A stretch of 7,670 bases of DNA, from the NCBI GenBank assembly GCA_023137655.1, contig JAGLOT010000025.1, forward strand, positions 1 to 7,670, read 5' to 3'. This stretch comes from Nanobdellota archaeon (GTDB lineage: Archaea > Nanobdellota > Nanobdellia > Woesearchaeales > BS150m-G63). Below the pieces are notes generated by a model. That model was not told where the DNA came from and ran no database searches. It was given only the letters and a program-made list of their open reading frames with translations. The position numbers and the translations under genes were made by a program. Below are positions 1 through 5,062 of the stretch, piece after piece (position 1 is the stretch's first letter; every line of letters starts with the position of its first letter).

Positions 1-1
1 A

Positions 2-604
2 GATTCTAATAAACAAGATGATTCAGATTTAAGAAAAAATCTTAGTGAAGAAGTTAAAAAAGATCTTAAAGCACTTCATGATTTATTTGATGAAATAAAG
101 GGTAAACTTATACAGCAAAAAAAAGCAAGAAGAGACCAAAGACTTGGATGGCATACAGTAAGAGAATTTACATTAGAATGGCAAACTTTGTTGTTTCATG
201 ATTTAAAACATGGTTCAAAAAAAGTTAAAAGGGAAATTTCTCATGTTAAAAAACATCTTAAAAAATTACATCTTGTTATAATGGCATTGAAAAACAATGA
301 TAAGGTAGATGATAAATTAATTAAAGAATTAAGAAATAATATCCATGACATTAAACATGAGATGACAGTAGAAATCGAGCAATTATTCAAGATGGAAAAA
401 ACAGTTGTTTTCTTATTAAATAGATTACAGAAAGATAATGAAGAAGAATATAAAAAGATGACAAACTTAGGTTCATCAGGTTTCCCCACAAATATTTTGG
501 AAGAAATGGAAGAACATGAGAAAAGTTACCTATCTGTATTGAAAAAACAAGAAAAGGACGAGTCAATAAGGTCAAAATCCATTATTATAAACGAAAAAGA
601 TTAG
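2..604 (+). CDS. Charged coiled-coil protein, 5' end missing
   Basis: I do not recognise this gene. The frame is open without a stop from the first bases of the window, so the true start lies upstream and the visible part is the last 200 residues. It is extremely rich in Lys, Glu, Asp and His, with almost no aromatic or membrane segments. Long helical stretches (about residues 10-45 and 60-150 of the visible part) have heptad-like spacing of Leu/Ile/Val, so a soluble coiled-coil or helical-bundle protein is likely. A Gly-Ser-Ser-Gly-Phe-Pro turn near residue 160 breaks the helices before a short charged tail. A TTG at position 188 could start a shorter version, but the coding pattern continues upstream with the same composition, so that is unlikely. 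It is followed after 33 T-rich bases by a membrane protein gene on the same strand; a shared operon is possible. Function unknown. Confidence 0.7.
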   Translation, partial: DSNKQDDSDLRKNLSEEVKKDLKALHDLFDEIKGKLIQQKKARRDQRLGWHTVREFTLEWQTLLFHDLKHGSKKVKREISHVKKHLKKLHLVIMALKNNDKVDDKLIKELRNNIHDIKHEMTVEIEQLFKMEKTVVFLLNRLQKDNEEEYKKMTNLGSSGFPTNILEEMEEHEKSYLSVLKKQEKDESIRSKSIIINEKD

Positions 605-637
605 TTTTTTATATTATTTTTATTTCTTTTATTATTA
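605..637 (+). terminator. T-rich gap, possible archaeal terminator
   Basis: The 33 bases between the coiled-coil gene and the membrane protein gene are nearly all T and A, with T-runs at 605-610, 617-621 and 627-630 and no stem-loop. Archaeal RNA polymerase can terminate at such T-runs without a hairpin. The next gene starts immediately afterwards, so read-through into it is equally possible. There is no ribosome-binding site here for the next gene. Confidence 0.3.
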
Positions 638-1186
638 ATGAAGAAATTAACCTATTTACTGGCCTTTTTATTATTTATACCTTCAGCGTTAGCTTACACA
701 TTTGATCACCTTCTAGATGACCTTTACAGCCTAGTGGACTCAATGATGCATAGTTACTATGTTATTTACTTCGCTATACTAATAATAGTCTTTATTGTTG
801 TAAGGTTAGCAGTAAAAAAAGCTCTAGAAAAGATTAATTTTCAAAAAGCAGGGCTTTTAGCAAGTGCAATAGGTGTATTCTCAGCATTTGCAGTTCATTA
901 TTTCCTAAAAGTAACGAGATTAAACAAAAAGATTGCTAACCTAGTAAGTGGAAATGATTATCTTTCTGCTATATTAATAGCAGTACTAATTTATGTATTA
1001 ATTATTAGAAAAATCAAGAATGCAATAGTTTTACTATTAATAGGCATTGGACTTATAGTATTCAATAATTTACCTTTCCTACATTTGAAAACAACAATAT
1101 TTACAATTACAGGGATAGTTTTTGTATTAATAGCACTCATTAAATTTGTTTTCAAGCATGGTAAAGAACATTTACCTGGAATATAA
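638..1186 (+). CDS. Small multi-pass membrane protein with signal peptide
   Basis: This is a 182-residue protein that I cannot assign to a family. Residues 1-19 look like a cleavable signal peptide: two Lys, a Leu/Phe-rich core, and a Ser-Ala-Leu-Ala end before Tyr20. A short acidic amphipathic stretch follows (22-38), then five likely membrane helices at about 40-59, 71-90, 108-123, 128-146 and 152-172, with Lys/Arg-rich loops between them. The C-terminus (KHGKEHLPGI) is short and basic. No catalytic motif is visible, so a structural, channel-like or secretion-related membrane role cannot be separated from other options. The ATG at 638 gives a clean signal peptide, which supports this start, although no Shine-Dalgarno sequence precedes it. 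It lies 33 bases after the coiled-coil gene, and the next gene (EF1A) has its own promoters, so the two upstream genes may form one unit. Confidence 0.75.
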   Translation: MKKLTYLLAFLLFIPSALAYTFDHLLDDLYSLVDSMMHSYYVIYFAILIIVFIVVRLAVKKALEKINFQKAGLLASAIGVFSAFAVHYFLKVTRLNKKIANLVSGNDYLSAILIAVLIYVLIIRKIKNAIVLLLIGIGLIVFNNLPFLHLKTTIFTITGIVFVLIALIKFVFKHGKEHLPGI

Positions 1187-1198
1187 CTTTGATTTTAC

Positions 1199-1212
1199 CG
1201 AAACCTTTAAAG
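1199..1212 (+). promoter_or_regulatory. Distal promoter (P1) of the EF1A gene
   Basis: CGAAACCTTTAAAG fits an archaeal BRE (CGAAA) plus TATA box (CTTTAAA). The expected start of transcription is roughly 25-30 bases on, near 1235. The 11-mer CGAAACCTTTA occurs again at 1264-1274, marking a second promoter. The BRE/TATA call rests on pattern only. Confidence 0.6.
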
Positions 1213-1251
1213 TTATGAGGAAACGAATAACTCTAAAGGGGGAGATAAAAC

Positions 1252-1274
1252 TAAAGGTTTTATCGAAACCTTTA
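1252..1274 (+). repeat. 9-bp inverted repeat overlapping promoter P2
   Basis: TAAAGGTTT (1252-1260) and AAACCTTTA (1266-1274) are perfect inverted copies around a 5-base spacer. The right arm is the BRE/TATA region of P2. The symmetry could be an operator for a dimeric regulator, or a hairpin in a transcript started from P1. It could also follow simply from the base composition of the TATA box. Confidence 0.5.
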
Positions 1275-1278
1275 TATA
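1264..1278 (+). promoter_or_regulatory. Proximal promoter (P2) of the EF1A gene
   Basis: CGAAACCTTTATATA is a strong match to an archaeal BRE plus TATA box. Transcription would start near 1300, giving a leader of about 40 bases that contains the ribosome-binding site GAGGGG at 1329-1334, 9 bases before the ATG. Two strong promoters in tandem fit the high demand for EF1A. Confidence 0.7.
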
Positions 1279-1343
1279 TCACTAATTAAAATCATTTACT
1301 TACAAATTAACAAATCCACTAAATAATAGAGGGGAATTTTACT

Positions 1344-2639
1344 ATGGCAAGAGAAAAAAAACATATGAATCTGGTCTTCATCGGCCACGTTGATCATGGA
1401 AAATCAACCACAGTAGGTAGATTAATGTATGACTCAGGAAATATTGATGAACAAACTATGAGAAAACTCAAAGAAGAAGCAGCTGCAAATGGCAAAGCGG
1501 GTTTTGAATTTGCTTATACAATGGATAACTTAAAAGAAGAGAGAGAAAGAGGAGTTACCATAGATTTAGCACACAAAAAGTTTGAAACAGCAAATCTAGA
1601 TTTTACAATTATTGATGCACCAGGACACAAGGACTTTATTAAGAACATGATTACTGGAGCTTCACAAGCAGATGCAGCAGTTTTAGTTGTAGCAGCTAAC
1701 GATGGAGTTAATGCACAAACAAAAGAACACGTATTCTTATCCAAAACACTTGGTGTAGGACAATTAATTATTGCAATTAATAAAATGGACATTTCTGGGG
1801 TATCCTGGTCAGAAGATAGATTCAACAAGGTTAAAGAAGAAGTATCTAATTTAATCAAATCTGTTGGATTTAAACCTGATGAAACTACATTCTTAGCAAT
1901 TGCATCTCTAAAAGGAGATAATATAGTTAAGAAATCAGAAAACATGCCTTGGTATAAAGGTCAAACTTTATTAGAAGCAATTGATAAATTAGTACCACCT
2001 GAAAAACCAACAGGATTACCTTTAAGATTACCAATCCAAGATGTTTATAGCATCACAGGTATTGGAGTAGTTCCAGTTGGAAAAATTGAAACTGGAGTCA
2101 TGAAAGTTGGAGACAAAGTTATTGTAGTTCCAGCAAGAGATGGTAAAGGAATCATTGGCGAATGTAAAACAATAGAAATGCACCACGAACAGCATAAACA
2201 AGCTGAACCTGGAGATAATATTGGTTTCAACGTTAGAGGTATTGGTAAAAAAGACATAGCAAGAGGAGATGTCCTTGGCCATGTTGATAATCCACCATCT
2301 GTCGTTTCAGAATTTACTGCACAAATTGTTGTATTAAATCATCCAAGCGTAATGACCGTCGGATACACACCAGTATTCCACTTACACACAGCACAAGTTG
2401 CATGTCAAATTACAGCAATTTTAAAGAAACTTAACCCTTCAACCGGTGAAGTTTTAGCAGAAAATCCAGACTTTATTAAGAATGGAGACGCAGCAATTGT
2501 TAAAATTAGACCAACAACAGCTTTAGTTATTGAAAAACAATCAGAAATCCCACAAATGGCAAGATTCGCTATTAGAGATTCCGGAGCAACTGTTGCAGCT
2601 GGTATGTGTATAGACTTAGTTAAGAAAAACCAAGTTTAA
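1344..2639 (+). CDS. tuf: Translation elongation factor 1-alpha (aEF1A)
   Basis: This cytoplasmic GTPase carries aminoacyl-tRNA to the ribosomal A site. At 431 residues it has the normal archaeal length. The GTP-binding domain shows G1 GHVDHGKST (14-22), the switch I region with RGVTID (69-74), G3 DAPGH (91-95), G4 NKMD (146-149) and a G5 region ending GDN (191-193). Beta-barrel domains 2 and 3 fill about 220-431, including [13 protein letters not shown], which is typical of domain 2. The G5 segment reads Ile-Ala-Ser-Leu (186-189), where the usual form is Ile-Ser-Ala/Gly-Trp, a small deviation. The start is supported by the conserved N-terminus ([15 protein letters not shown]) and by GAGGGG 9 bases upstream. 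A hairpin terminator follows, and S10 and tRNA-Ser lie downstream; I recall EF1A-S10-tRNA-Ser as an arrangement also seen in some Euryarchaeota. Confidence 0.98.
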   Translation: MAREKKHMNLVFIGHVDHGKSTTVGRLMYDSGNIDEQTMRKLKEEAAANGKAGFEFAYTMDNLKEERERGVTIDLAHKKFETANLDFTIIDAPGHKDFIKNMITGASQADAAVLVVAANDGVNAQTKEHVFLSKTLGVGQLIIAINKMDISGVSWSEDRFNKVKEEVSNLIKSVGFKPDETTFLAIASLKGDNIVKKSENMPWYKGQTLLEAIDKLVPPEKPTGLPLRLPIQDVYSITGIGVVPVGKIETGVMKVGDKVIVVPARDGKGIIGECKTIEMHHEQHKQAEPGDNIGFNVRGIGKKDIARGDVLGHVDNPPSVVSEFTAQIVVLNHPSVMTVGYTPVFHLHTAQVACQITAILKKLNPSTGEVLAENPDFIKNGDAAIVKIRPTTALVIEKQSEIPQMARFAIRDSGATVAAGMCIDLVKKNQV

Positions 2640-2668
2640 ATTTTTATATTTTATTTTTAAAAAAAATG

Positions 2669-2700
2669 AAATCCTGAAGAACTCATTCTTCTGGTTTTTT
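2669..2700 (+). terminator. Hairpin plus T-run terminator after EF1A
   Basis: GAAGAA (2676-2681) pairs with TTCTTC (2686-2691) around the loop CTCA. The stem extends through CC/GG (2673-2674 with 2693-2694) and an A/T base (2669-2671 with 2696-2698), interrupted by two T-T mismatches. The right arm runs into six T. This looks like an intrinsic terminator separating EF1A from S10. Confidence 0.6.
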
Positions 2701-2701
2701 A

Positions 2702-2709
2702 TTTAAAAA
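2702..2709 (+). promoter_or_regulatory. Probable TATA box of the S10 gene
   Basis: TTTAAAAA directly follows the EF1A terminator. It predicts a transcript starting near 2730 and a leader of about 40 bases before the S10 ATG. No clear BRE precedes it, because that space is the terminator T-run. Confidence 0.4.
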
Positions 2710-2729
2710 ACTGTTTGAGTCAAATCAAG

Positions 2730-2754
2730 CATGATGAACCATGTTTTATCATGG
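2730..2754 (+). promoter_or_regulatory. Alternative hairpins in the S10 leader
   Basis: Two mutually exclusive stems share bases here: CATGAT (2730-2735) with ATCATG (2748-2753), and CCATG (2739-2743) with CATGG (2750-2754). Both end at the start of the ribosome-binding region GGAGTAGGT (2753-2761), which lies 8 bases before the S10 ATG. The stems could mask the ribosome-binding site. Regulation by this structure is inference only. Confidence 0.35.
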
Positions 2755-2769
2755 AGTAGGTAAGTAAAA

Positions 2770-3081
2770 ATGCAAAAAGCAAGAATTAAAATAGCAAGTA
2801 CAGACATAAACAAAGTAATTCAAGTATGTCAATATATTAAAGATATTTCTACTAAGACTGGTGTATTGATGAGAGGGCCAATACCGCTCCCTACAAAAAA
2901 ACTTAAACTTACCACTCGTAAATCTCCAGATGGAGAAGGAAAGGCTTCTTGGGAAAGATATGAAATGAGAGTTCATAAAAGAATAATTGATCTTGGCATT
3001 GATGAAAGGGCATTAAGATTAGTTATGAGAGTTCCAATCCCAGAAGGTTTAAACATAGAAATCGAAATGATTGATGTTTAA
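2770..3081 (+). CDS. rpsJ: Small-subunit ribosomal protein S10 (uS10)
   Basis: This is a component of the head of the 30S subunit. The 103 residues are full length for the family. The signature loop (about residues 35-62) reads RGPIPLPTKKL and then TRKSPDGEGKASWERYEM, diagnostic of archaeal/eukaryotic-type S10. After it come the conserved HKRIIDL helix and a C-terminal strand ending EIEMIDV. The ATG at 2770 matches the usual N-terminus (MQKARIKIASTD) and follows GGAGTAGGT at 2753-2761. The gene lies between EF1A and tRNA-Ser on the same strand. A hairpin terminator and a separate TATA box in front of it suggest it can be expressed independently of EF1A. A T-run follows the stop codon. Confidence 0.98.
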   Translation: MQKARIKIASTDINKVIQVCQYIKDISTKTGVLMRGPIPLPTKKLKLTTRKSPDGEGKASWERYEMRVHKRIIDLGIDERALRLVMRVPIPEGLNIEIEMIDV

Positions 3082-3090
3082 GTTTATTCT

Positions 3091-3104
3091 TAATTTTTTT
3101 TAAA
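3091..3104 (+). terminator. T-run terminator after S10
   Basis: An uninterrupted run of eight T (3094-3101) ten bases after the S10 stop codon, without a stem, fits archaeal T-run termination. Confidence 0.4.
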
Positions 3105-3121
3105 TTATAAATAATCTCCAG

Positions 3122-3142
3122 ATGGAAATCTTTTAATTCCAT
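3122..3142 (+). repeat. 6-bp inverted repeat between S10 and tRNA-Ser
   Basis: ATGGAA (3122-3127) and TTCCAT (3137-3142) form a perfect inverted repeat around nine A/T-rich bases. It could be a weak stem at the end of the S10 transcript or chance. The left arm overlaps the first copy of the 10-mer GAAATCTTTT (3125-3134), which recurs at 3158-3167. Confidence 0.3.
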
Positions 3143-3157
3143 GAGGGCGAACGAAGC

Positions 3158-3170
3158 GAAATCTTTTTAA
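3158..3170 (+). promoter_or_regulatory. Promoter of tRNA-Ser
   Basis: GAAATCTTTTTAA, preceded by GC, resembles the EF1A promoters (GAAA, C, then a T/A box) and lies 31-44 bases before the tRNA. Transcription would start a few bases upstream of the mature 5' end. A second similar box (GAAATCTTTTAA, 3125-3136) lies 33 bases earlier, so tandem boxes are possible here as for EF1A. Confidence 0.5.
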
Positions 3171-3201
3171 GGTGATTAGTTTCTTTAAATATAATATTTA
3201 A

Positions 3202-3285
3202 GCCACGGTGGCACAATCTGGTACTGCGCAGGACTGGAAATCCTGTTTCCTTCGGGATATCCCGGTTCAAATCCGGGTCGTGGCG
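3202..3285 (+). tRNA. tRNA-Ser (anticodon GGA)
   Basis: The 84 bases fold as a class II tRNA. Acceptor GCCACGG (3202-3208) pairs with TCGTGGC (3278-3284), with one G-T pair, and the discriminator is G3285, as usual for serine tRNA. The D-arm GCA/TGC is 3211-3213 with 3225-3227 and contains the GG loop. The anticodon stem CAGGA/TCCTG (3229-3233 with 3241-3245) encloses loop CTGGAAA with anticodon GGA at 3236-3238. A long variable arm (3246-3260, TCC/GGA stem) and T-arm CCCGG-TTCAAAT-CCGGG (3261-3277) follow. The 3' CCA is not encoded and there is no intron. It reads the UCC and UCU codons. The gene is intact although an integrase gene starts about 60 bases downstream, so it is the likely insertion target that was restored on integration. 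Confidence 0.97.
3261..3285 (+). other. Candidate attachment site: 3' end of tRNA-Ser
   Basis: Tyrosine integrases of archaeal elements commonly recombine within tRNA genes, and the element carries a copy of the tRNA 3' part so that the gene stays whole. An intact tRNA followed directly by an outward-reading integrase fits this. The exact core cannot be fixed, because I find no second copy of the T-arm/acceptor sequence in the rest of the window. Confidence 0.4.
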
Positions 3286-3310
3286 TTGAACAATTTGTCC
3301 AGATTTGGAG

Positions 3311-3323
3311 AAAGGCTTAAATA
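3311..3323 (+). promoter_or_regulatory. Promoter of the integrase gene
   Basis: GAAAGGCTTAAATA (from 3310) has the BRE/TATA form seen at the EF1A and tRNA promoters. Transcription would start near 3342-3350, coinciding with the ATG at 3347 and implying a leaderless message. This is the main reason to prefer that start over TTG 3305 or ATG 3323. Confidence 0.5.
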
Positions 3324-3346
3324 TGAGCCTTTCCTTTATTTTTCTT

Positions 3347-4543
3347 ATGGGTATAAAATTACAAGATAATAAGCTAATCATACAAAACGGCACGATTATA
3401 GAATCCAATAATAAAAATAAGATAATTGCTCTTAATGAGGATAATTTCTTCTCTAATGATTCTATGAACTTCTTTGGTAGGCATTTAGTTTATTATCTTA
3501 CAAATAGTATGCATTTAGGAATTTCTAATCCTGAACCCTGTGATTTATCCAAAAATACTCTCGCTAAGGTATTATCTAAGTTAAAGTTAATTGATTCATT
3601 TCTTCAAAGACCCTTAGATGAATATACTCCAGAGTCGTTAAATGAATTTATGTCTGCATTTCAAGAAGGAAGAATTCAAGGTAAATCTAACCGAAAAATT
3701 AAATCTTCTACTTTAAATTATTACTTAGTTGCTTTTAAAAGATTTTTTAAGATTTATAAGGTGTGGATTATCCAAAATAAACCTGAATTATATTCTCCTC
3801 AAAAATTTGAATGGATAGAAAATATAAAAAGTCCTAAACTAATTAGAAAAGAATATGAGGATTTTCCTTATTTAGGAATAAAAGAAATAAGAAATTTTGC
3901 TAAAAATCTACACGATGAAGAATATGAATTAAGATTATTGCTTTCTATAAACTTAATGGCTCGTAAATGTGAAATGTCTAATCTAAAATATCAGAATATA
4001 GAGTTTAGACCAGACAATAAATTATGGATTATACTACCTAACATCAAAAAACATAGTAGCAATAAAGTTTCAGTTCAAATATATGATTTCATCTTACCTT
4101 TATTAAATAATTATTTGGATAAAAAGGATGTTTGGAAAGATGAAGATTTAATTTTTGAGAGACAGGATACTGCTTTTGCAAAGCATTTGAAAAGAAAGAG
4201 TGAACTTTTAATTAAAAAAAGAATAACTCCTAAGACCTTAAGAAAATTAGGGGTTTGTGTAGCAGAACAATTAGGATATTCTCGTTCAGATGTTGAAAGA
4301 ATAGGTGGTTGGGCAGTTAATAGCCCTATTTTAACTCATTATTTTAAAAGAAAAGGTGTAGCCCTCACTGCAGCACAAAATAATGAAATGAATAAAACCT
4401 TACATCCAGATATTGTTGATGAGATGAATAATCTGTCCTCGGAGAATAAAATTCTTAAGACTGAAATGAATGATATGAAAAATAAAATTGACCTTATTAC
4501 TGCAGCATTTAGTGCGGTCGAAGAATTAAAAGCAAAAAATTGA
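3347..4543 (+). CDS. Tyrosine recombinase (integrase)
   Basis: This enzyme would integrate and excise the element by site-specific recombination at the tRNA-Ser gene. From ATG 3347 it has 398 residues. About residues 45-160 form a helical core-binding (SAM-like) domain and 175-340 the catalytic domain. Visible active-site residues are Arg206 in ARKCEMSNL, Lys234 in the beta-hairpin (NIKKH), Arg299 in TPKTLRK, Trp322 in GGW and the nucleophile Tyr332 in LTHYFKR. Spacings match lambda-type recombinases. The His usually three residues before the second Arg is Lys296 here, and the third His position is Trp322, a known alternative. A C-terminal helix (about 360-398; LSSENKILKTEMNDMKNKI) looks like a coiled coil. 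The start is uncertain: in-frame TTG 3305 and ATG 3323 would add 14 or 8 residues, the latter behind a weak GGAG/AAAGG, but the TATA box at 3316-3323 favours 3347. The gene reads away from the tRNA and is not split by it. Confidence 0.92.
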   Translation: MGIKLQDNKLIIQNGTIIESNNKNKIIALNEDNFFSNDSMNFFGRHLVYYLTNSMHLGISNPEPCDLSKNTLAKVLSKLKLIDSFLQRPLDEYTPESLNEFMSAFQEGRIQGKSNRKIKSSTLNYYLVAFKRFFKIYKVWIIQNKPELYSPQKFEWIENIKSPKLIRKEYEDFPYLGIKEIRNFAKNLHDEEYELRLLLSINLMARKCEMSNLKYQNIEFRPDNKLWIILPNIKKHSSNKVSVQIYDFILPLLNNYLDKKDVWKDEDLIFERQDTAFAKHLKRKSELLIKKRITPKTLRKLGVCVAEQLGYSRSDVERIGGWAVNSPILTHYFKRKGVALTAAQNNEMNKTLHPDIVDEMNNLSSENKILKTEMNDMKNKIDLITAAFSAVEELKAKN

Positions 4544-4572
4544 TTTTATATTTTGTTAATTAAATGAATTAG

Positions 4573-4589
4573 GAAAAAAAGTTTTTAAA
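4573..4589 (+). promoter_or_regulatory. Promoter of the small-gene cluster
   Basis: GAAAAAAAGTTTTTAAA combines an A-rich BRE with a TATA-like box (4582-4589). The predicted start near 4612-4616 leaves only about ten bases before the ATG at 4623, so the first small gene may be nearly leaderless. Confidence 0.45.
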
Positions 4590-4622
4590 GAGTTAATGTT
4601 TAATCATATATACTTAGACATA

Positions 4623-4745
4623 ATGAATTTTAAATATTACCTTATGAATAATCTACCAGAGGTAATGTATAAGTTAGATTTATTTCTTATTAAAAATTTA
4701 GATAATCCCTCTTTTGAGCAGAAGATACTTGGAGGGGATTCCTAA
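4623..4745 (+). CDS. Small protein 1 of overlapping cluster (40 aa)
   Basis: I do not recognise it. The 40-residue product starts MNFKYYLMNNLPEVMYKLDL and ends LGGDS, a hydrophobic/basic helix followed by an acidic tail. It carries the motif LFLIKN, echoed in small protein 3 (DFLIKN). No ribosome-binding site precedes ATG 4623, but the TATA box at 4582-4589 places the transcript start just upstream, consistent with leaderless translation. An in-frame ATG at 4596 would give 49 residues but lies too close to the TATA box. Its last codons contain GGAGGGGAT (4731-4739), a near-perfect ribosome-binding site for the next gene, and its stop overlaps that gene's ATG by one base. This coupling is the best evidence that the frame is real. 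Confidence 0.5.
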   Translation: MNFKYYLMNNLPEVMYKLDLFLIKNLDNPSFEQKILGGDS

Positions 4746-4861
4746 TGTGGAATTATCAAGAAATAATCAATTTAGGAGAAATTGCTTCAAAAGAATTGGG
4801 ATTTAAAAGTTTAGAAGATTATATGCAAAATCAGGTCAAGGGAGATGAAAATGGAACTTGA
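4745..4861 (+). CDS. Small protein 2 of overlapping cluster (38 aa)
   Basis: I do not recognise it. The 38 residues (MWNYQEIINLGEIASKELGF onward, ending in an acidic/polar tail DENGT) could form two short helices joined at Gly-Phe-Lys-Ser, the size of a tiny regulator or antitoxin-like peptide. That is only a guess from size and helicity. The start is strongly supported: GGAGGGGAT at 4731-4739 matches the archaeal ribosome-binding consensus in all but one base and lies five bases before the ATG, and the ATG overlaps the preceding stop as TAATG, a translational-coupling arrangement. The 3' end overlaps the next small gene by 11 bases. Confidence 0.6.
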   Translation: MWNYQEIINLGEIASKELGFKSLEDYMQNQVKGDENGT

Positions 4862-4961
4862 TTTTCTTATTAAAAATAGATATATTTTCTTTTCTATTTG
4901 GCAAAAAATACCCTCACGGGGTGATGCTAAATGTGATAAAGAAAAAAGAAAAGCCTATTAG
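4851..4961 (+). CDS. Small protein 3 of overlapping cluster (36 aa)
   Basis: I do not recognise it. The 36-residue product has an N-terminal hydrophobic half (MELDFLIKNRYIFFSIWQ), which may be a short membrane or packing helix, and a strongly basic C-terminus (DKEKRKAY). ATG 4851 lies six bases after GGAG in GGAGATGA (4841-4848), and the gene overlaps small protein 2 by 11 bases. The stretch DFLIKN is encoded by the same 15 bases (4863-4877) as FLIKN in small protein 1 (4683-4697), suggesting that part of this cluster is a decayed duplication. The stop codon falls in the left arm of the terminator hairpin. Confidence 0.5.
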   Translation: MELDFLIKNRYIFFSIWQKIPSRGDAKCDKEKRKAY

Positions 4962-4983
4962 GCCTTATACTACCAATATATAG
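4933..4983 (+). CDS. Possible 16-residue micro-ORF across the terminator
   Basis: A GTG at 4933 opens MIKKKEKPIRPYTTNI and stops at TAG 4981-4983. Seven bases upstream is GGGGTGAT (4918-4925), almost the full anti-Shine-Dalgarno complement. An in-frame ATG at 4924 lies inside that site. The frame covers the left arm and loop of the hairpin at 4954-4992 and stops two bases before the right arm. This may be a leader-peptide-like element or coincidence. The coding evidence is only the ribosome-binding site and the position. Confidence 0.25.
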   Translation: MIKKKEKPIRPYTTNI

Positions 4984-5000
4984 ACTAATAGGTGTTTTCT
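4954..5000 (+). terminator. Hairpin plus T-rich tail closing the small-gene cluster
   Basis: CCTATTAG (4954-4961) and CTAATAGG (4985-4992) are perfect 8-bp inverted copies around a 23-base AT-rich loop, followed by TGTTTTCT. This resembles an intrinsic terminator between the small genes and the replication gene. Confidence 0.55.
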
Positions 5001-5001
5001 A

Positions 5002-5010
5002 TTTATAAAT
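5002..5010 (+). promoter_or_regulatory. Possible TATA box of the replication gene
   Basis: TTTATAAAT just after the terminator would start transcription near 5035, giving a leader of about 60 bases. No good BRE precedes it. TATAATG at 5031-5037 is a weaker alternative. Confidence 0.35.
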
Positions 5011-5046
5011 ATTACTAAAATTAAGAATGTTATAATGTTATTTGAC

Positions 5047-5062
5047 ATAGTCGAAAGACTGT
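5047..5062 (+). promoter_or_regulatory. GAAA-tetraloop hairpin in the replication gene leader
   Basis: ATAGTC (5047-5052) pairs with GACTGT (5057-5062), with one U-G pair, around the stable tetraloop GAAA. It lies 12 bases before the GAGGTAGTGAGG region (5074-5085) that holds the ribosome-binding site (GAGG 5082-5085, eight bases before ATG). It could be an RNA leader element or a protein-binding site for autoregulation; the role is inferred. Confidence 0.35.

Noticed and set aside
1215..1289. 24-codon frame starting ATG 1215 upstream of EF1A
   Set aside because: It crosses promoter P2 and lacks a ribosome-binding site. The promoter reading explains the sequence better.
1514..1945. Minus-strand open frame of 143 codons inside the EF1A gene
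   Set aside because: It is the antisense shadow of a strongly conserved gene with no independent coding signal.
2731..2763. 10-codon frame in the S10 leader (ATG ATG start)
   Set aside because: It has no ribosome-binding site and would begin at the predicted transcript start. The inverted repeats explain the ATG/CAT content.
3133..3408. Minus-strand open frame of 91 codons across the tRNA and integrase start
   Set aside because: It is largely the antisense translation of tRNA-Ser, a familiar artefact, and it has no ribosome-binding site.
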